Made by a program: the position numbers and the translations under genes. Of a stretch of DNA of 64,000 nt, positions 23,420 through 35,003 are shown one piece after another. The stretch lies in assembly GCA_947069175.1 (NCBI GenBank), contig CAMTDV010000013.1:29577857-29641856 (forward strand), in the 5' to 3' direction. The notes below the pieces were generated by a model. That model did no database searches. It saw only the letters and a list, made by a program, of their open reading frames with translations, and had not been told where the DNA came from. Each line of letters starts with the position of its first letter. The stretch's first letter is position 1. This DNA comes from Scalesia atractyloides (lineage: Eukaryota > Streptophyta > Magnoliopsida > Asterales > Asteraceae).

Positions 23420-25331
23420 TACCTTAAACCTAACTGATAAGATTCCTGAATCCAACGCATCAGGAAATCTCCAATCGTGCAAACCTTTGACTGTCTGCCT
23501 CTTCTTGGACGACTGTTTGGATTTTAACAAGTTAGGTAAAGAATGTGTCTATAAATATAGCATATAAAAATGTACCTTCTTCCTTTATGAAGCTAACTGC
23601 TTTTTCTTCACGAGGTGATGGCTCTGGCAATAACATCAAGCCCCTAAAGCACATTTGGGCTTTGGAAGAAGAAGGCGAGACAATCAGAACATTGGTATGG
23701 CATTGATCTTCTTGTTCAAGTAGCTTCTTATATGTAAACTGAAGAAAAAATAACAAACAGAAAAAAGATAACACATCTAGTTAAATTCAACAGAACTTAA
23801 ACAATATCAAAATTCAGTCAAAGAAAGCACATATAAAGTGTACCTTGACAAGATCACTTTGTTCTTCAAAATCAGTTAAAGAAAAGGATGATCTTAAGGT
23901 TAGAGATCGAGGACGGAAAAACCAAAGTACAGCATCCACTAAAGCTGCATAATCTGATGATTCTCTATGCTGAAAATGTATCTCAATATGCTCGAGTTCA
24001 TAAGGTGGCAACTCAATCTCCTTTAGCTTTTCTAACACTATGAATTTCTGCAGAACAATTGGAATGAATATACAGCATGGCGTTGGAACTGTTATATATA
24101 ATTGTCAACAACAAGGTAATACATAGACAGTTTAGATCAAAGAAACAACCCCGATTTGTGTGAATATACAAGTTCAAAGCTTTGAAACCATTTTTCTTGT
24201 CCAAAAAGAGCCTCAACTTCTGGAACCAAAGAGAATCTATAGAGCCATCAGGGATAGCATCGCATACATGCTTTCAAATGGGGGGGGGACTCCTTATCAC
24301 AGGATGCACATTCGAGATATAACAACCATTAGAATAGATAAATAAATCCAAATTGGGTATTGAACTCAACTTCTTCCAAATCACAATTTGAACGCAGCAC
24401 CAACGTCCTCAAGGAATGACTTGACAATCTGAGGTTGTTGCCTTTATATTGAGTAATCAAAACAAAACTTTCAATGAAAGGGAAGTTGGATAAAAAGTCA
24501 ATAAAACCATCAGAGTTTGGTAAGGGATGGCCAAAGTAAGACACCCTTGTTAGATTTCTGCATGAAGCCAAGTTCATTTGTGGTGCCACTCTTTCATCCC
24601 AATCTGCTACCACAAGACAGAATAGATTAGGAGCAGCTTCAATATCTATTCTTTCAATGGCGGTGTTATACTCAACCCTAACTTTTCTAAGATTTTGATG
24701 CTCATGAACACAAAACCTTTTCAAACCTTGACACCCCATGACCTGAAATAGTTGTAGAAGAGCGCAACTAGTGGCGAGATACGTGATCACTTCATCATCT
24801 ACATGAACGTCTGTGAGTTTCAACTTAATCAAAGACGTAAACTTGACGCCATCAACCATCAAGGAAGAAGGCAACTCACAGCGATATATATTCAAAGACG
24901 TTAACAGTGAAACAGATAAGAGTATGTCAGGCAAACGATACTTTGGCATAGGCTTAGCAAATGGGGATTTTTGAAAATCTGAAAAGCCAATCAGCAACTT
25001 CCTCAGGCCTTTTTTAAGAAGTAATTCCAGTCATCTATTAACAATATCTAATTCTGCAGGCTCCCCGAGAGTTGTAGAGAGCCTGAACGTGTGTGCAGTG
25101 AGATTATGATGGCAAAATCAATTGGTGGTATACTCAACATACTTGAAAAAACTTTCCCTGGATACATGTCTAAATTTACGGATATAGAAATCTAAGAAGG
25201 GAAAGAAGCAGTAAGGTGAAACCAGGTCTTAGACAACACACCCATTCAAACAAGCTCTGCAGGCGAATTTAAAAAAAAAAACAGAGTATGTGGTGAACAA
25301 TGGAATTAGGAAGGTGTGAAATCCGATCCAT
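23420..25331 (-). pseudogene. F-box/LRR/FBD pseudogene B
   Basis: Starts at ATG 25331: MDRISHLPNSIVHHILCF, an F-box beginning, then a run of T residues with a frame change. LRR region from 25200 with FKYVEYTTN-stop-FC and NR-stop-LELLLKK (two in-frame stops). A long open piece at 24997-24329 has LPSSLMVDGVKFTSLIKLKL, FCVHEHQNLRKVRVEY and LSSHSLRTLVLRSNCDLEEVEF. The exon encoding KKNGFKALNLYIH lies at about 24216-24150, the FBD motif (PPYELEHIEIHF, PRSLTLRSS) at 24038-23850, FTYKKLLEQEDQ at 23735, and a conserved last exon near 23510-23420. The F-box frameshift and the stops make it non-functional. Confidence 0.82.
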
Positions 25332-25402
25332 CTCGAGAGCCACGGGTTAAGGTTTCTCGCAAGGTCAAACTGATCAAACAGAAACAGGAGAATAGAACAA
25401 AC

Positions 25403-26049
25403 CAGGGGTGAGCAGAAAACCAAAATAATTGAACTGAAACAAAAAAAAACTGACGGTTCGGTTTTTGGATTTTTAATAACCGAAAGTTTCGGTTCTGTTT
25501 TCGGATAACCATTTTCAATAACTGAACCGATAAGTTATATTATAGGTCAAATCCATATATTTTTACGTTTAAGTTTAACTGTTTAATCCATGCTACTAAC
25601 ACCTGTTAGTTTTATTCTTGATTGTTAAATATTTATAATAAGAACATTAACATGTTTATATATCATTGAAATGATTTATCCATTGTTTACAAAAAATAAC
25701 AAAATTTAACATAAAATTAAATGATTTTCAAAGTATTATAAAAGAAAACGTCTTAAAAAAGTTTGAATAAACATTAAAATAGATTATAAGGTTAAGTTTA
25801 CGTGAACAATATTAATTTCAATTAAAAATACTAAATATATTTAACTTAAATGTAAACATTTAAAAAATTCTTAAACTTTGAATTATACTTTTTATTTTTG
25901 ACTCTTACGTAACTTGTTTCAAAAACCGAAAAACCAAACCAAACTATTGCTAAAACCGAAAAAACCGAAACTGAACGGTTTTCAAAAACCAAAAACTTGG
26001 TTTCGGTTTTACCCAAAAACTGAACCGAACTGAACCCTGCACACCCCTA
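25403..26049. mobile_element. Non-autonomous hAT element, 647 bp
   Basis: Ends are CAGGGGTGAGCA and TGCACACCCCTA, short inverted repeats of plant hAT type, flanked by GAACAAAC (25395-25402) and AAACAAAC (26050-26057), a 7/8 match to an 8-bp target duplication. Inside, AACCGAAA/TTTCGGTT motifs cluster near both ends, as in hAT subterminal regions. No transposase is encoded. It sits just upstream of the start codon of pseudogene B. Confidence 0.82.
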
Positions 26050-26057
26050 AAACAAAC

Positions 26058-26966
26058 ATCGTGCCAAATTCGCATTTTATTTAGTTCTCAAGTTTCAAAT
26101 ATATAGTAACTAGGTTAGAACCCCGTGTGTTATATGAGTTGATTAAATATAATTTTGTATATTAAGTAATAAAAGAGTTTATATCTTAAAAAACCCATGT
26201 ATTGCACATATTGAATAAGAGTGTATTATACATGTTGAATAAAATGTAATTTAATCGGTTAGCATATATAGTCATTAAAACATGTCTTTAAAGATGAATT
26301 TTGATGTGCTATCTACTAATTATAACAATGTACTTTGCTTTGTTTATTTATTATTAGGTTATATATGAGTAAGCTACTTATATTATAAGGAATGATTGTG
26401 AGTGAAAAATAAAGAAAATGTTACTTCTCATATGTAAATATATGGGAAACACTGTTTACCCTTATAATTTTTTAATATTTTTAGAAATAGTTGTAAGTGA
26501 AGAAGAAGAAAAAAAAAGATAATGATAAAGATATAAAAAATATTATTTAATTAAAAATGAGGGAGAAAAAGTAGTGATTTTTAGTGTAATTGTAGAAATA
26601 AGAATAAAGAATTCAATGTGAATGCTTTAACAATTCTGGATTAACAAAGCTATATACAAAAACAATTGCTAATTGAGAGCCAAAACTAGACCAACTGTCG
26701 TTTTCTTAATCGAGCTTTGCCTTGTAAAAATACGAAAAGCTTAAATTCCCGCCATCTCTCTTGTCTGCGGCATCTGTCTGCACGGCTGGCTCAGTACAGT
26801 CTTTATGGTCTGAGACATTGATCCAAGACATGTGAAAGGCATACAAAATACTCAGAAGATCAGCTTTGTAAGTGTGTTGATAATTGAGAACAAAGATTCA
26901 TATTTGTTTTTTTGATGTGTTGACTTATTTTTACTAAATTTGTTTTGTTTTAACTTTTGTATTTAG
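26058..26966. other. Unassigned stretch with the duplicated 70-bp motif
   Basis: AT-rich with no recognised gene to about 26670. The motif shared with 17990-18060 is at 26676-26742. Just after it, up to a GTAAGTG donor-like site at about 26869, there may be an exon, but no domain is recognised. Confidence 0.35.
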
Positions 26967-27032
26967 GGAATGTTCAACAATGATTATAGAGTACCACCAA
27001 AGGACATCAAAAAGGAGATGGAATGGTGTTAA
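26967..27032 (+). pseudogene. Possible terminal exon of an unknown gene
   Basis: A pyrimidine-rich TTTTGTATTTAG acceptor is followed by GMFNNDYRVPPKDIKKEMEWC and a stop. The non-repetitive composition and acceptor look like a true last exon. A donor-like GTAAGTG lies about 100 bp upstream. The protein family is not recognised, and the rest of the gene is not found. Confidence 0.3.
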
Positions 27033-27279
27033 TAGGAAATAAGAAAACCTTAAAAGTTTGGTTGTACAGCAAAATGTGAGCCTGGAAAGATTCTTGTAGA
27101 GAGAACTACATTGTCACAGCCTCTAAAAAACCCACCAAATATGTGCTGCCACCACCTACTAGTCAGCACCATCATGACCATTGTCACCGCCTCTCCAAAA
27201 ACCACCATTACCTCCACTTGCACCTCGACCACCGCTGCCGTCACATCTCCTGCCCGCAAACCTTTCATTCCCTCGTTCT

Positions 27280-28945
27280 AACCTGATAGATTACTAAATC
27301 CAACGCATCAGACAATCTCCAAACCCGCAAACCTTTGACTATCTGCTTCTTCTTGGAGGACTGTATGGATATTAACATGTGAGGTAAAGAATGTGTGTAT
27401 AAAGTTAGCTGATTAAAAAGTGTACATTCTTCCTTTATGAAGCTAATTGCTTTTCCTTCAAGAGGTAGGGCCATCGACAATGACAAAAAAGAAGGTGACA
27501 CGATCTGAATATTGGTACGGCCTTGATCTTCTTGTTCAAGTAGCTTCTCGTATGTAAACTAAACAGATCATCTATGTTAGAACTAATCCAATAATAAATG
27601 ATACTGAATAGTTCATGAAATAATAAGTCACATATATGTATCTCTTACCTTAACAACATCACTTTGTTCTTCAAGAGCAGTTAAAGGAGAGGATGATCTT
27701 AAAGTTAGAGATCGAGGACGGCAGCACCAAAGTACGGCATCCACAAAAGCTACATGAGCCGGTGATTCTTCACGGGTTTCTAGTTGTAGCACAACAAGCT
27801 TGAGTTCATAAGGTGGCAACTTAATCGCCTTTAGCTTCTCTAACTCTGTAGATTCCTGGAATTAATACACAACTCTGTATTGGGATTATTTTATAATATT
27901 GTTCACAGCATAATAATGCATATGAAAGTGGCCAAAAAAACGAACCTGACTATATCTTCCGTGAATATACAAGTTGAAAACTTTGAATCCATTTTTCTTG
28001 TCCAAAAACTGCCTTAACTTCTGAAACCAAAGTGTGTCTATATAACGCCAGGATAACAATGCATACATGCTTTTAAGTGGGTTGAATCCCTTAACAAAGC
28101 CCAGTGTTTATCCATTACCATAGATGAGAGTCGACTAGAACTACAAGTGTAACTGAATGAAACCAACTTGGGTGTTCTGAACTCGATTTCTTCAAGATCA
28201 CAGTTTAACCACAGCACCAGTGTCCTCAAGGAATGACTTGACAAGATGAGATTGTTGCATTTATACTGAGTAAACAAAAACAAAGTTTTAATAAAGGGGA
28301 AGTTGGATAAGAAGTCACTAAAACCATTAGAGTTTAGTAAAGGATCCCCAAAGTAAAGCACAGTTGTTAGTTTTTTGCAAGAAGCCACGTTCATTTGCAG
28401 TGCCCCTCTTCTATTAATATCCATTATTGAAAGATAATATAGCTTTGGAGTTGCAATATCTGTGCTCTCAACTGGGGTGTCATAGTAAACAGAAACTCTT
28501 TGAAGATGCTGATGCTCATGAACACAAAACCTTTTGAAACCAGGACAGCTTTTAATCAGTAAACTTGTAGAAGAGGGCAAGTAGTGGTGAGATACTTGAT
28601 TACTTCATCATCTATATGGACCCTTTTGAGTTCCAAATACATCAAAGACTTAAACTTGATAGCATCAACCATCAAGGAAGAAGGCAAGTCAACCATATAT
28701 GGTCAAAGATCTTAACACAGAAATAGATAAGAGTGTGTTAGGCAAACAGCAGTTTGGAACATCTGATGAGTTCGTATAATCTGAAAAGTCAATCTCCAAC
28801 TTCCTCACGCCATTCTGAAAAAGTAATCCAAGTCATCCATTAACAATAACTCTTCAGGATATTTGTAACGAGCTTGAACGTGTGTTCAATGAGATTTTGA
28901 TGGCAAAATCTAGACGTCATATGCTCAACATACGAGAAGCTACTT
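27280..28945 (-). pseudogene. F-box/LRR/FBD pseudogene C, 5' truncated
   Basis: LRR frame 28580-28038 (FKRFCVHEHQHLQRVSVYYD, NVASCKKLTTVLYFG, LSSHSLRTLVLWLNCDLEEI, TPKLVSFSYTCSSS) is the longest intact stretch among the paralogues and keeps the six-A CKKL run that is seven in A. The next exon with KKNGFKVFNLYIHGRY is at 28030-27950. FBD follows (PPYELKLVVLQLE, PRSLTLRSS) at 27819-27690, then FTYEKLLEQEDQ at 27555 and a last exon near 27390-27285. Upstream, homology runs to about 28945 and stops before the F-box, so the 5' end is lost. Confidence 0.8.
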
Positions 28946-29570
28946 GAATTCTTGTTTTTGTATTTTGCAAACCCTATTTCATATTTTATTCTTAAATAAA
29001 TTTCAATTAACTTCTTCTCTTTTCAATTCAACTTTCTATTTACGAAGTGAGGACATATTGTAAATATGAAATTCTAGCAAGAAGCTAGAAAATATCAAGA
29101 TACAAAGAGATAATAGAGCTGTCAGCTTAACAAAAACTATCATATGGACTGATCTAAATAAGAAAGCTTAACCCTATGCGTAACCCCTTTTTACGAATTG
29201 ATTTGGTCACCAATATATGTTATAGATCGAAGACACTTCCTTGCTCAATATATTTTCATTATGCACTTGCCATATGGCCCAAAATGTTGTCAAGAGTATA
29301 GCACGTAATAACTTAGTCCGAAGTGTTGATGTTTGGCATCGATCCAGAAAAGCAAGAATATCTTTGACGGAAATACAAGTAGAAAGAGGGGCTTACGCAA
29401 AGACCATTGGAATGAATATACAACTATATTTTGGATTTATAATATAGATAAGAGATCACGTATAAGAAAATTCTTGTAAGAATTATTAGAGACAAGCTCA
29501 AATATTGATCTTAGGAGACTAATGACTCAAAACAAGGTGATTCAAACAATTGAAGAAAACAAATAAAGAA
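28946..29570. other. Unassigned stretch between pseudogene C and fold-back element
   Basis: AT-rich. A 68-codon frame at 29241-29447 (plus) has no recognised domain and is not called a gene. Confidence 0.35.
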
Positions 29571-30285
29571 AGGGTATTTTGGTGTTTCTCACTTAAACTT
29601 AATCCCCCTTGATTTTTAAACGACTATAACTTTTTCATACGTTAATATTTTCTTAAAATAAATTACACCATATTAACAAACATTTAATTCCCTTTAATTC
29701 GAGTAGCCTATTGCTATAGTTTTCTTAAAAAATTAACATGATTTTGAATATCCATTACGTGATTTTGAATACCCAGCACATGACTACGTTATTTTGAATA
29801 CCTATTACGTGATTACGTGATTTCATTATAGCATATGAAACTACAGTAAGTGATTACGTAATTACGTAACAATAGTTGACTATATATTATTACGTGATAC
29901 GTGATTTCAATATAGTATATTTTATGTAAAACTACACTGAGTGATTACATTATAAACATAATTGTAATAACATTAGTTATAACAAATCATATTGAATGCG
30001 TGATCAAATAATGGATTTATATTGAATGTATAATCACGTAATGGTTTACGTTGAATGTGTAATGACGTAATGCGTATTCAAAATCATGTATTTATGTGTT
30101 GGGTATTCAAAATCATGTAATCACGTAACGGACTAATGGAAAATCATATATTTTTTAAGAAAACTATAGTAATAAGCTGCTCGAATTAAAGAGAATAAAA
30201 TGCTAATATTAACGTATGAAAATCTTCTAGCCGTTTGAATATCAAGGGGGGAAGTTGTTCACTTGAAAAAGGACAAGAATACCCT
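29571..30285. mobile_element. Fold-back element with long inverted repeats
   Basis: The left end starts AGGGTATTTTGG and the right end is its imperfect reverse complement. Shared landmarks in both arms: CCCCCTTGAT, TTTCATACGTTAATATT, TTTAATTCGAG and CTATAGTTTTCTTAAAAAA, giving arms of roughly 190 bp. The centre (29740-30130) is packed with TTACGTGATT/AATCACGTAA variants in both orientations. No transposase. It resembles Mutator-like fold-back MITEs; no target duplication was identified. Confidence 0.7.
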
Positions 30286-30424
30286 TCCTGCCAATGACAC
30301 ATGTCCTTCTCTAATTCTCACGTACACTTGGTATTGAATTGTTGTATTGTAAAATATCCAACCTCTTATAATATATGACCATTCACAAGAAAGTGATATT
30401 TAAATGATTGACCAAAGAAATGAC

Positions 30425-30880
30425 CCTAACTATATCTGGCGGTAATATACTAACTGAAAGATTTGGATATGTTTTTCTTATGCAAATACTGCCTTAACTT
30501 CTGGAACCAATTTGTCTCTATATAACCATTGGGAAAAATTTGCATAAATGCTCTAAAATGGGTAGAATCCCTTATCGAAAACCAACAAAAGTAAACAGGG
30601 ATTACTAGTGTAAACAGAAAAGACCAAATAAATTTCTTAGAAATTACAGTTTGAATGTAACACCAATTTCCTCAAGGATTGACTTGACAACTTGAGGTTG
30701 TTGCATCTATATTTAGAAGACAAAAACAAACTTTCAATGATGGGGAAGTTGGATAAGAAGTTAGTAAAACCATTGGAGTTTGGCAAGGGATGCCTAATGT
30801 AATTCACTTAGTGTTAGTTTTTTTTGCATGAGGCCACTTCCATTTGTGGTGCCCCTCTTTCATCCCAATCTCCCATGCGT
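30425..30880 (-). pseudogene. FBD-family gene fragment D
   Basis: Minus-strand sequence matches the LRR part and following exon of pseudogenes A-C: the exon equivalent to KKNGF..NLYIHGRY (30430-30540), then the segment equivalent to LSSHSLRTLV (near 30680) and LP.SNGF.NFLSNFP.IESL (near 30760). Stops and small indels are frequent, and there is no F-box or FBD part. Confidence 0.65.
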
Positions 30881-30889
30881 ATAAATTCT

Positions 30890-31125
30890 AAAAGACAATG
30901 GAATGAATATGCAACTTCGTGTTAGGACTGTTTTATACAACTAATAACAACAAAGTAACACATAAACGATTTGATCAAAGAAATAAACCCAACTTGTGTA
31001 AATATACAAGTTCAAAGCTTTGAATCCATCCTTTTGTCTAAAAATAATCTTAACTTATGGAACTAAGAGCCTCTATAGACCCATTAGAATAACAATATAC
31101 GCATGCTTTCAAATGTGTTTTGATC
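30890..31125 (-). pseudogene. FBD-family gene fragment E
   Basis: A second, partial copy of the same intron/exon region directly follows fragment D: GGAATGAATATGCAAC intron phrase, then the exon equivalent to KALNLYIHT (about 30990-31090). It is most like pseudogene B (24060-24260). The abutment of D and E suggests unequal exchange among paralogues. Confidence 0.6.
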
Positions 31126-31588
31126 TACCTTGGAACCTGCAAATGAGCATTTTGTTCTCTTAGCTACCGGTGCATAATGAAAATTATTAAACAAGTCAAA
31201 CCCGAGCACCACATGTTTAATAAATGGGTAACTGAACACAAGACTTTAATAAGTGGATTAAACGAGTCTTCCATACAATATTAGTTTTAAAACTAACCAA
31301 GCTCATCCTAAATAGTGGTACAAACTCCATCACAACCTTCCTCTACTTAATAATGGCGGATGAAGAACCAAGACCCCATATTTTATCTTCAACCACGTTA
31401 ACTACATGGGAAAGAATCATACTACCTTCTCCTACCAACCAATTCTGATCTCAATCTTCGGTTATAGTATCATCAGACCTCCATGGTAGCCAAGGAAAAT
31501 GGTCGACGCCACCGGAACACAAAGAACAGCGGATGCACGTCGTATTCCCTCTGACCAATCACGAAAACCTTAATAAACAGATTTTGAG
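31126..31588. other. Unassigned stretch
   Basis: No gene, RNA or transposon recognised. Confidence 0.3.
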
Positions 31589-32140
31589 GGGCGGGTCAGG
31601 TTGGGGTCAGATTTGTATGATCGATTTGTGAGACCAAACTAACAATGTGGGGACAAATTTGTTGAACTGAAATCGCCTCGATAACTTTTAGAAGAGATTT
31701 AGGACCTGTTTATTGAACATCATAATGGCAGGAATAGTAATGAACAGAACTTGATAAACACTTCCAAAGGAGATGCTGATGAAACAAAGAAAACGATAAT
31801 AAACAGAATTTAAACAATTCAATTAAAGTTCCCAAAATCATTCAACCATATATGAAACAGCAGACCATATGCAAAAGAAAATTAATTCCTTATCAACCTC
31901 AATTCCCACAAACTTATAAACCTTATCAAGAAACTTCTCAACCACACAACCAAACAAATTAGAAAACTAATTTAAAAAGTAAGAAACTTGGAGTCCAAAC
32001 GTATGATCAACATATATGAAATGTAAGTAAGCACATTTATGTAAAACCGAGTCCAATGCAATCTACAGTCAACGTTCATATTGAAATTATGAAAAAATTT
32101 ACAAATTCAGTCGCAGACGAATATGATGGTGTTTGAACAG
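31589..32140. repeat. Duplicated segment, copy 2
   Basis: Matches 18493-19060 with scattered substitutions and small indels. See that copy. Confidence 0.7.
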
Positions 32141-32529
32141 GTCTAAACAAGACAAGTGAGCTGGCCCGCTAAGACGTTGTCTCCACAAAATCATAATAAA
32201 TGAATGAGTTGGTTATAGAAATATTGTTGGTTTGGATATCTATAACCAAGTAAGTGCCAATGAAATAGAATTTGAACAATGAGTAACCAAGCAAAAGCTC
32301 CTAAACCATAGTTCACTTGAGTCTTTAAGCTATAACATATATATGACACAGGAACTTGATCTAACATATCATGAATGTTCGATATCATTCTATCTTCACT
32401 TCACTTGAATTGGTTCTCCAAGTGGACAACTGGAGGAACGTTGTCAACGTTGTTTGAAATCAAGCTAATGTAGCCAAACATCACAAGCGGCATACATAAA
32501 TGCATCAACAAAGCACACCCCATCGCCCC

Positions 32530-32860
32530 TCCGCCACCACCGCCCCCACCTACAACATCACATCATGCTCCGTCATCCCGTACTATACGAACACGTTCCA
32601 TGGACGGGATCTCTAAACCCAAGCAACCATTTAATCTCTCTACTTCCACTATCACTCCCATCCCCAAATCTCCCAAAGACCCCTTGTCTACACCGGATTG
32701 GTACCATGTCATGACTACTGACTTTAATGCCTTAATTAAAATTAGACGTGGCAATTAGTTCCCCGAACACCTTATATGCCTGTCATCTGTAGTTTGTGGT
32801 TATTTCGGCATAAGTTCGGGTCAAATGGCATACTGGAACACTACAAGGCAGAATATCAGG
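32530..32860 (+). pseudogene. Ty1/copia pol fragment (integrase-RT junction)
   Basis: Plus strand reads a Pro-rich stretch, SRTIRTRSMDGISKPKQPFN, then PIPKSPKDPLSTPDWYHVMT and TDFNALIK. After a one-base frame change near 32746 it continues TWQLVPRTPYMPVICSLWLF and RHKFGSNGILEHYKAE. These are the landmarks between integrase and RT in plant copia elements (TRAK.GI.KP, P.W..AM..E..AL..N.TW.LV). Only about 110 codons remain, with no LTRs nearby. Confidence 0.8.
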
Positions 32861-33932
32861 GTATTACTTAGCTAGTTGAAGAACTATGTTAGATACATAA
32901 TTTTTTGTTAGAAATACATCGCCGTCTATCTAAGGCCAATTTTTTTTAACATAAAGGAATGCATTCAATTATAAACCTAAGGCCAACTTAGTTTCTTGTG
33001 ATAACATCAGTGCGGTCCATCTTTCGGGTAATCGGTTTAGCATGATAGCATTAATGTACCAAACACATAGAGGTAGAGGTTCACTTTGTTCGTGATTTGG
33101 TTTAACGTGGTCACATTCGTATTCTTCATGTCCTGAGTCGTTTTCAGATTGCTGACATATGCACCAAAGGTCTTCCTCAGGTTCTGTTCGAAGATTTCAG
33201 ATCCAGTCTCAACATTCGGCCTCCTTTCGCTTCGACTGTGGGTGTAATAGATTAGATTATTTATAGTGGTTATATTCAAATATGTAAATGAGTTCATGTA
33301 TATCTTTTCTCAATATAGAGGAGAGAACTTGTAATCTTTTCTCAAAATTGTAATATTTTAGAAATACCAATTTAATATGTTTGAATATTTGAAGAATGCC
33401 AAAAATTAAATTCATCATTATAACTAAATATATCAGAATTAGTGATTATCACATATTTTGATTTAAAATAATAAATTTTATATTAGGATTTATTTGTTTA
33501 GTAAAGTAAGCAACGGAAAACAAATCGTCTCCAATGTGTGGCCAACCTATAATTTCATTATTTAAATTTGCTAACATTAATATGGCTATATGATCTGATG
33601 GCTCATCGATTGTCCGGTAACAGAGACCATTACTCTACTTGTCAAAATTACTTTGATGAAATAAAATAGGTTCAACGTTGTGCTAATAAGTCAACTCATG
33701 CTCCAATACATATTATATTCTATCATCCAATTAGCAAAAAAACACCACTAAAATGTCATTTGTAAATTGGCTTAACTAAAGGCATTACACAAATAAAGCA
33801 AGAAGAGAAGTTATCTGGGAAAATCGAACTGTTCTAAGACACAATGCTTCGTTCAAGTATTTCTATGAACAGATGTGGGGCTTTTGTATGTAACAACAAT
33901 CTCAACCTTTCACGCAATTCAGGCTTACATAC
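32861..33932. other. Unassigned stretch before LTR-element copy 2
   Basis: A minus-strand 86-codon frame (33297-33037, with GSEIFEQNLRKTFGAYVSNL) has ordinary amino-acid composition and could be a gene fragment, but I do not recognise it. The rest is AT-rich and unassigned. Confidence 0.3.
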
Positions 33933-35003
33933 TGGTATCCACCATAACAATTATCATCATTTTCCTTAAATTAGGGTTGAAGGGTTTAACGGTGTAAAGG
34001 GTTGATGAATTAATGATCGCATTGATGTTGGATGCAATGGAGCATGAATTGAGTTTAAGTGAATTGAATGTTAGTATAATTATGGAGCCATCATTTTCCT
34101 TAAATTAGGGTTGAAGGGTTTAACGGTGTAAAGGGTTGATGAATTAATGATCGCATTGATGTTGGATGCAATGGAGCATGAATTGAGTTTAAGTGAATTG
34201 AATGGATGTATAATTATGGAGCTGTGGTTTTGACGATTTACATGCATGTAAATAAAATGGGTAGGAGCTAGGTTCTAGTGAATGTTCGACATACTTGCAA
34301 AAAAAATTATAGCAGTGTAAAAAACTTCGATTTAAAATTTTCTTTTTCGAAACTTTTTACATGATGTCAAACTTTTACATTTGACATCGTCCGAAAGCTT
34401 TTTGTTCGAGGTTCGACACCATAAGTTAAAAAGAACATTTACATGTGAATTTACATTTGACATTTTAAAAAAAATGTTTAGAATTTACATTTGACATTTA
34501 AAAAAATGTTTCTATTTGACACCATGCGCAAAATCTTTTTTGACATTAGGCATTGTACGTAAAGTTTTTTGACATTCACACTGTACGTAAAAAACATTTT
34601 GTGTGTGAGTTTATATTCGACTTTTAATAAAAACGTTTACATTCGACAAAGTGCGCAATTTTTTTTGATATTAGACACCGTACATAAACTTTTTTTTTGA
34701 CATTCGCCGGAAAAAAATGCCGGGTTAGAAAGGTTTTAAAGGATTTTGTTTTTGAAATGTTTTAAATGTTGAATGGGGTGTGTAAATTGGATTTTGTACT
34801 TGAATGTTTTTTCTTCGTTACGGTATGTTTTTCCAAATATATCGGATTCCACACACGATTATATTTATTCATGAATGAAATCTTTTGTCGAGATTCCGAA
34901 TGTACTCATGTTGTAGTGTGCACTCTGAGTGATTACAATAAAACAGTAAGACTATGAATGAGAAAGGTTTCAGGGACGAAACCTCCTTTAAGGAGGGTAG
35001 ACT
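33933..35003 (+). mobile_element. Non-coding LTR element, 3' internal region, copy 2
   Basis: Near-identical to 1-1319, with a shorter TTTGACATT array (about 250 bp missing around 34710). Begins abruptly at TGGTATCCACC after unrelated sequence, and ends in the same polypurine tract. Confidence 0.65.

Noticed and set aside
27050..27268. Val/Gly-rich 72-codon minus-strand frame
   Set aside because: Repetitive ACC/CCACC-type sequence read in antisense; no domain.
33037..33297. 86-codon minus-strand frame with ordinary composition
   Set aside because: Might be a gene fragment, but no domain, splice structure or paralogue in the window supports it, so it is only mentioned in the surrounding stretch.
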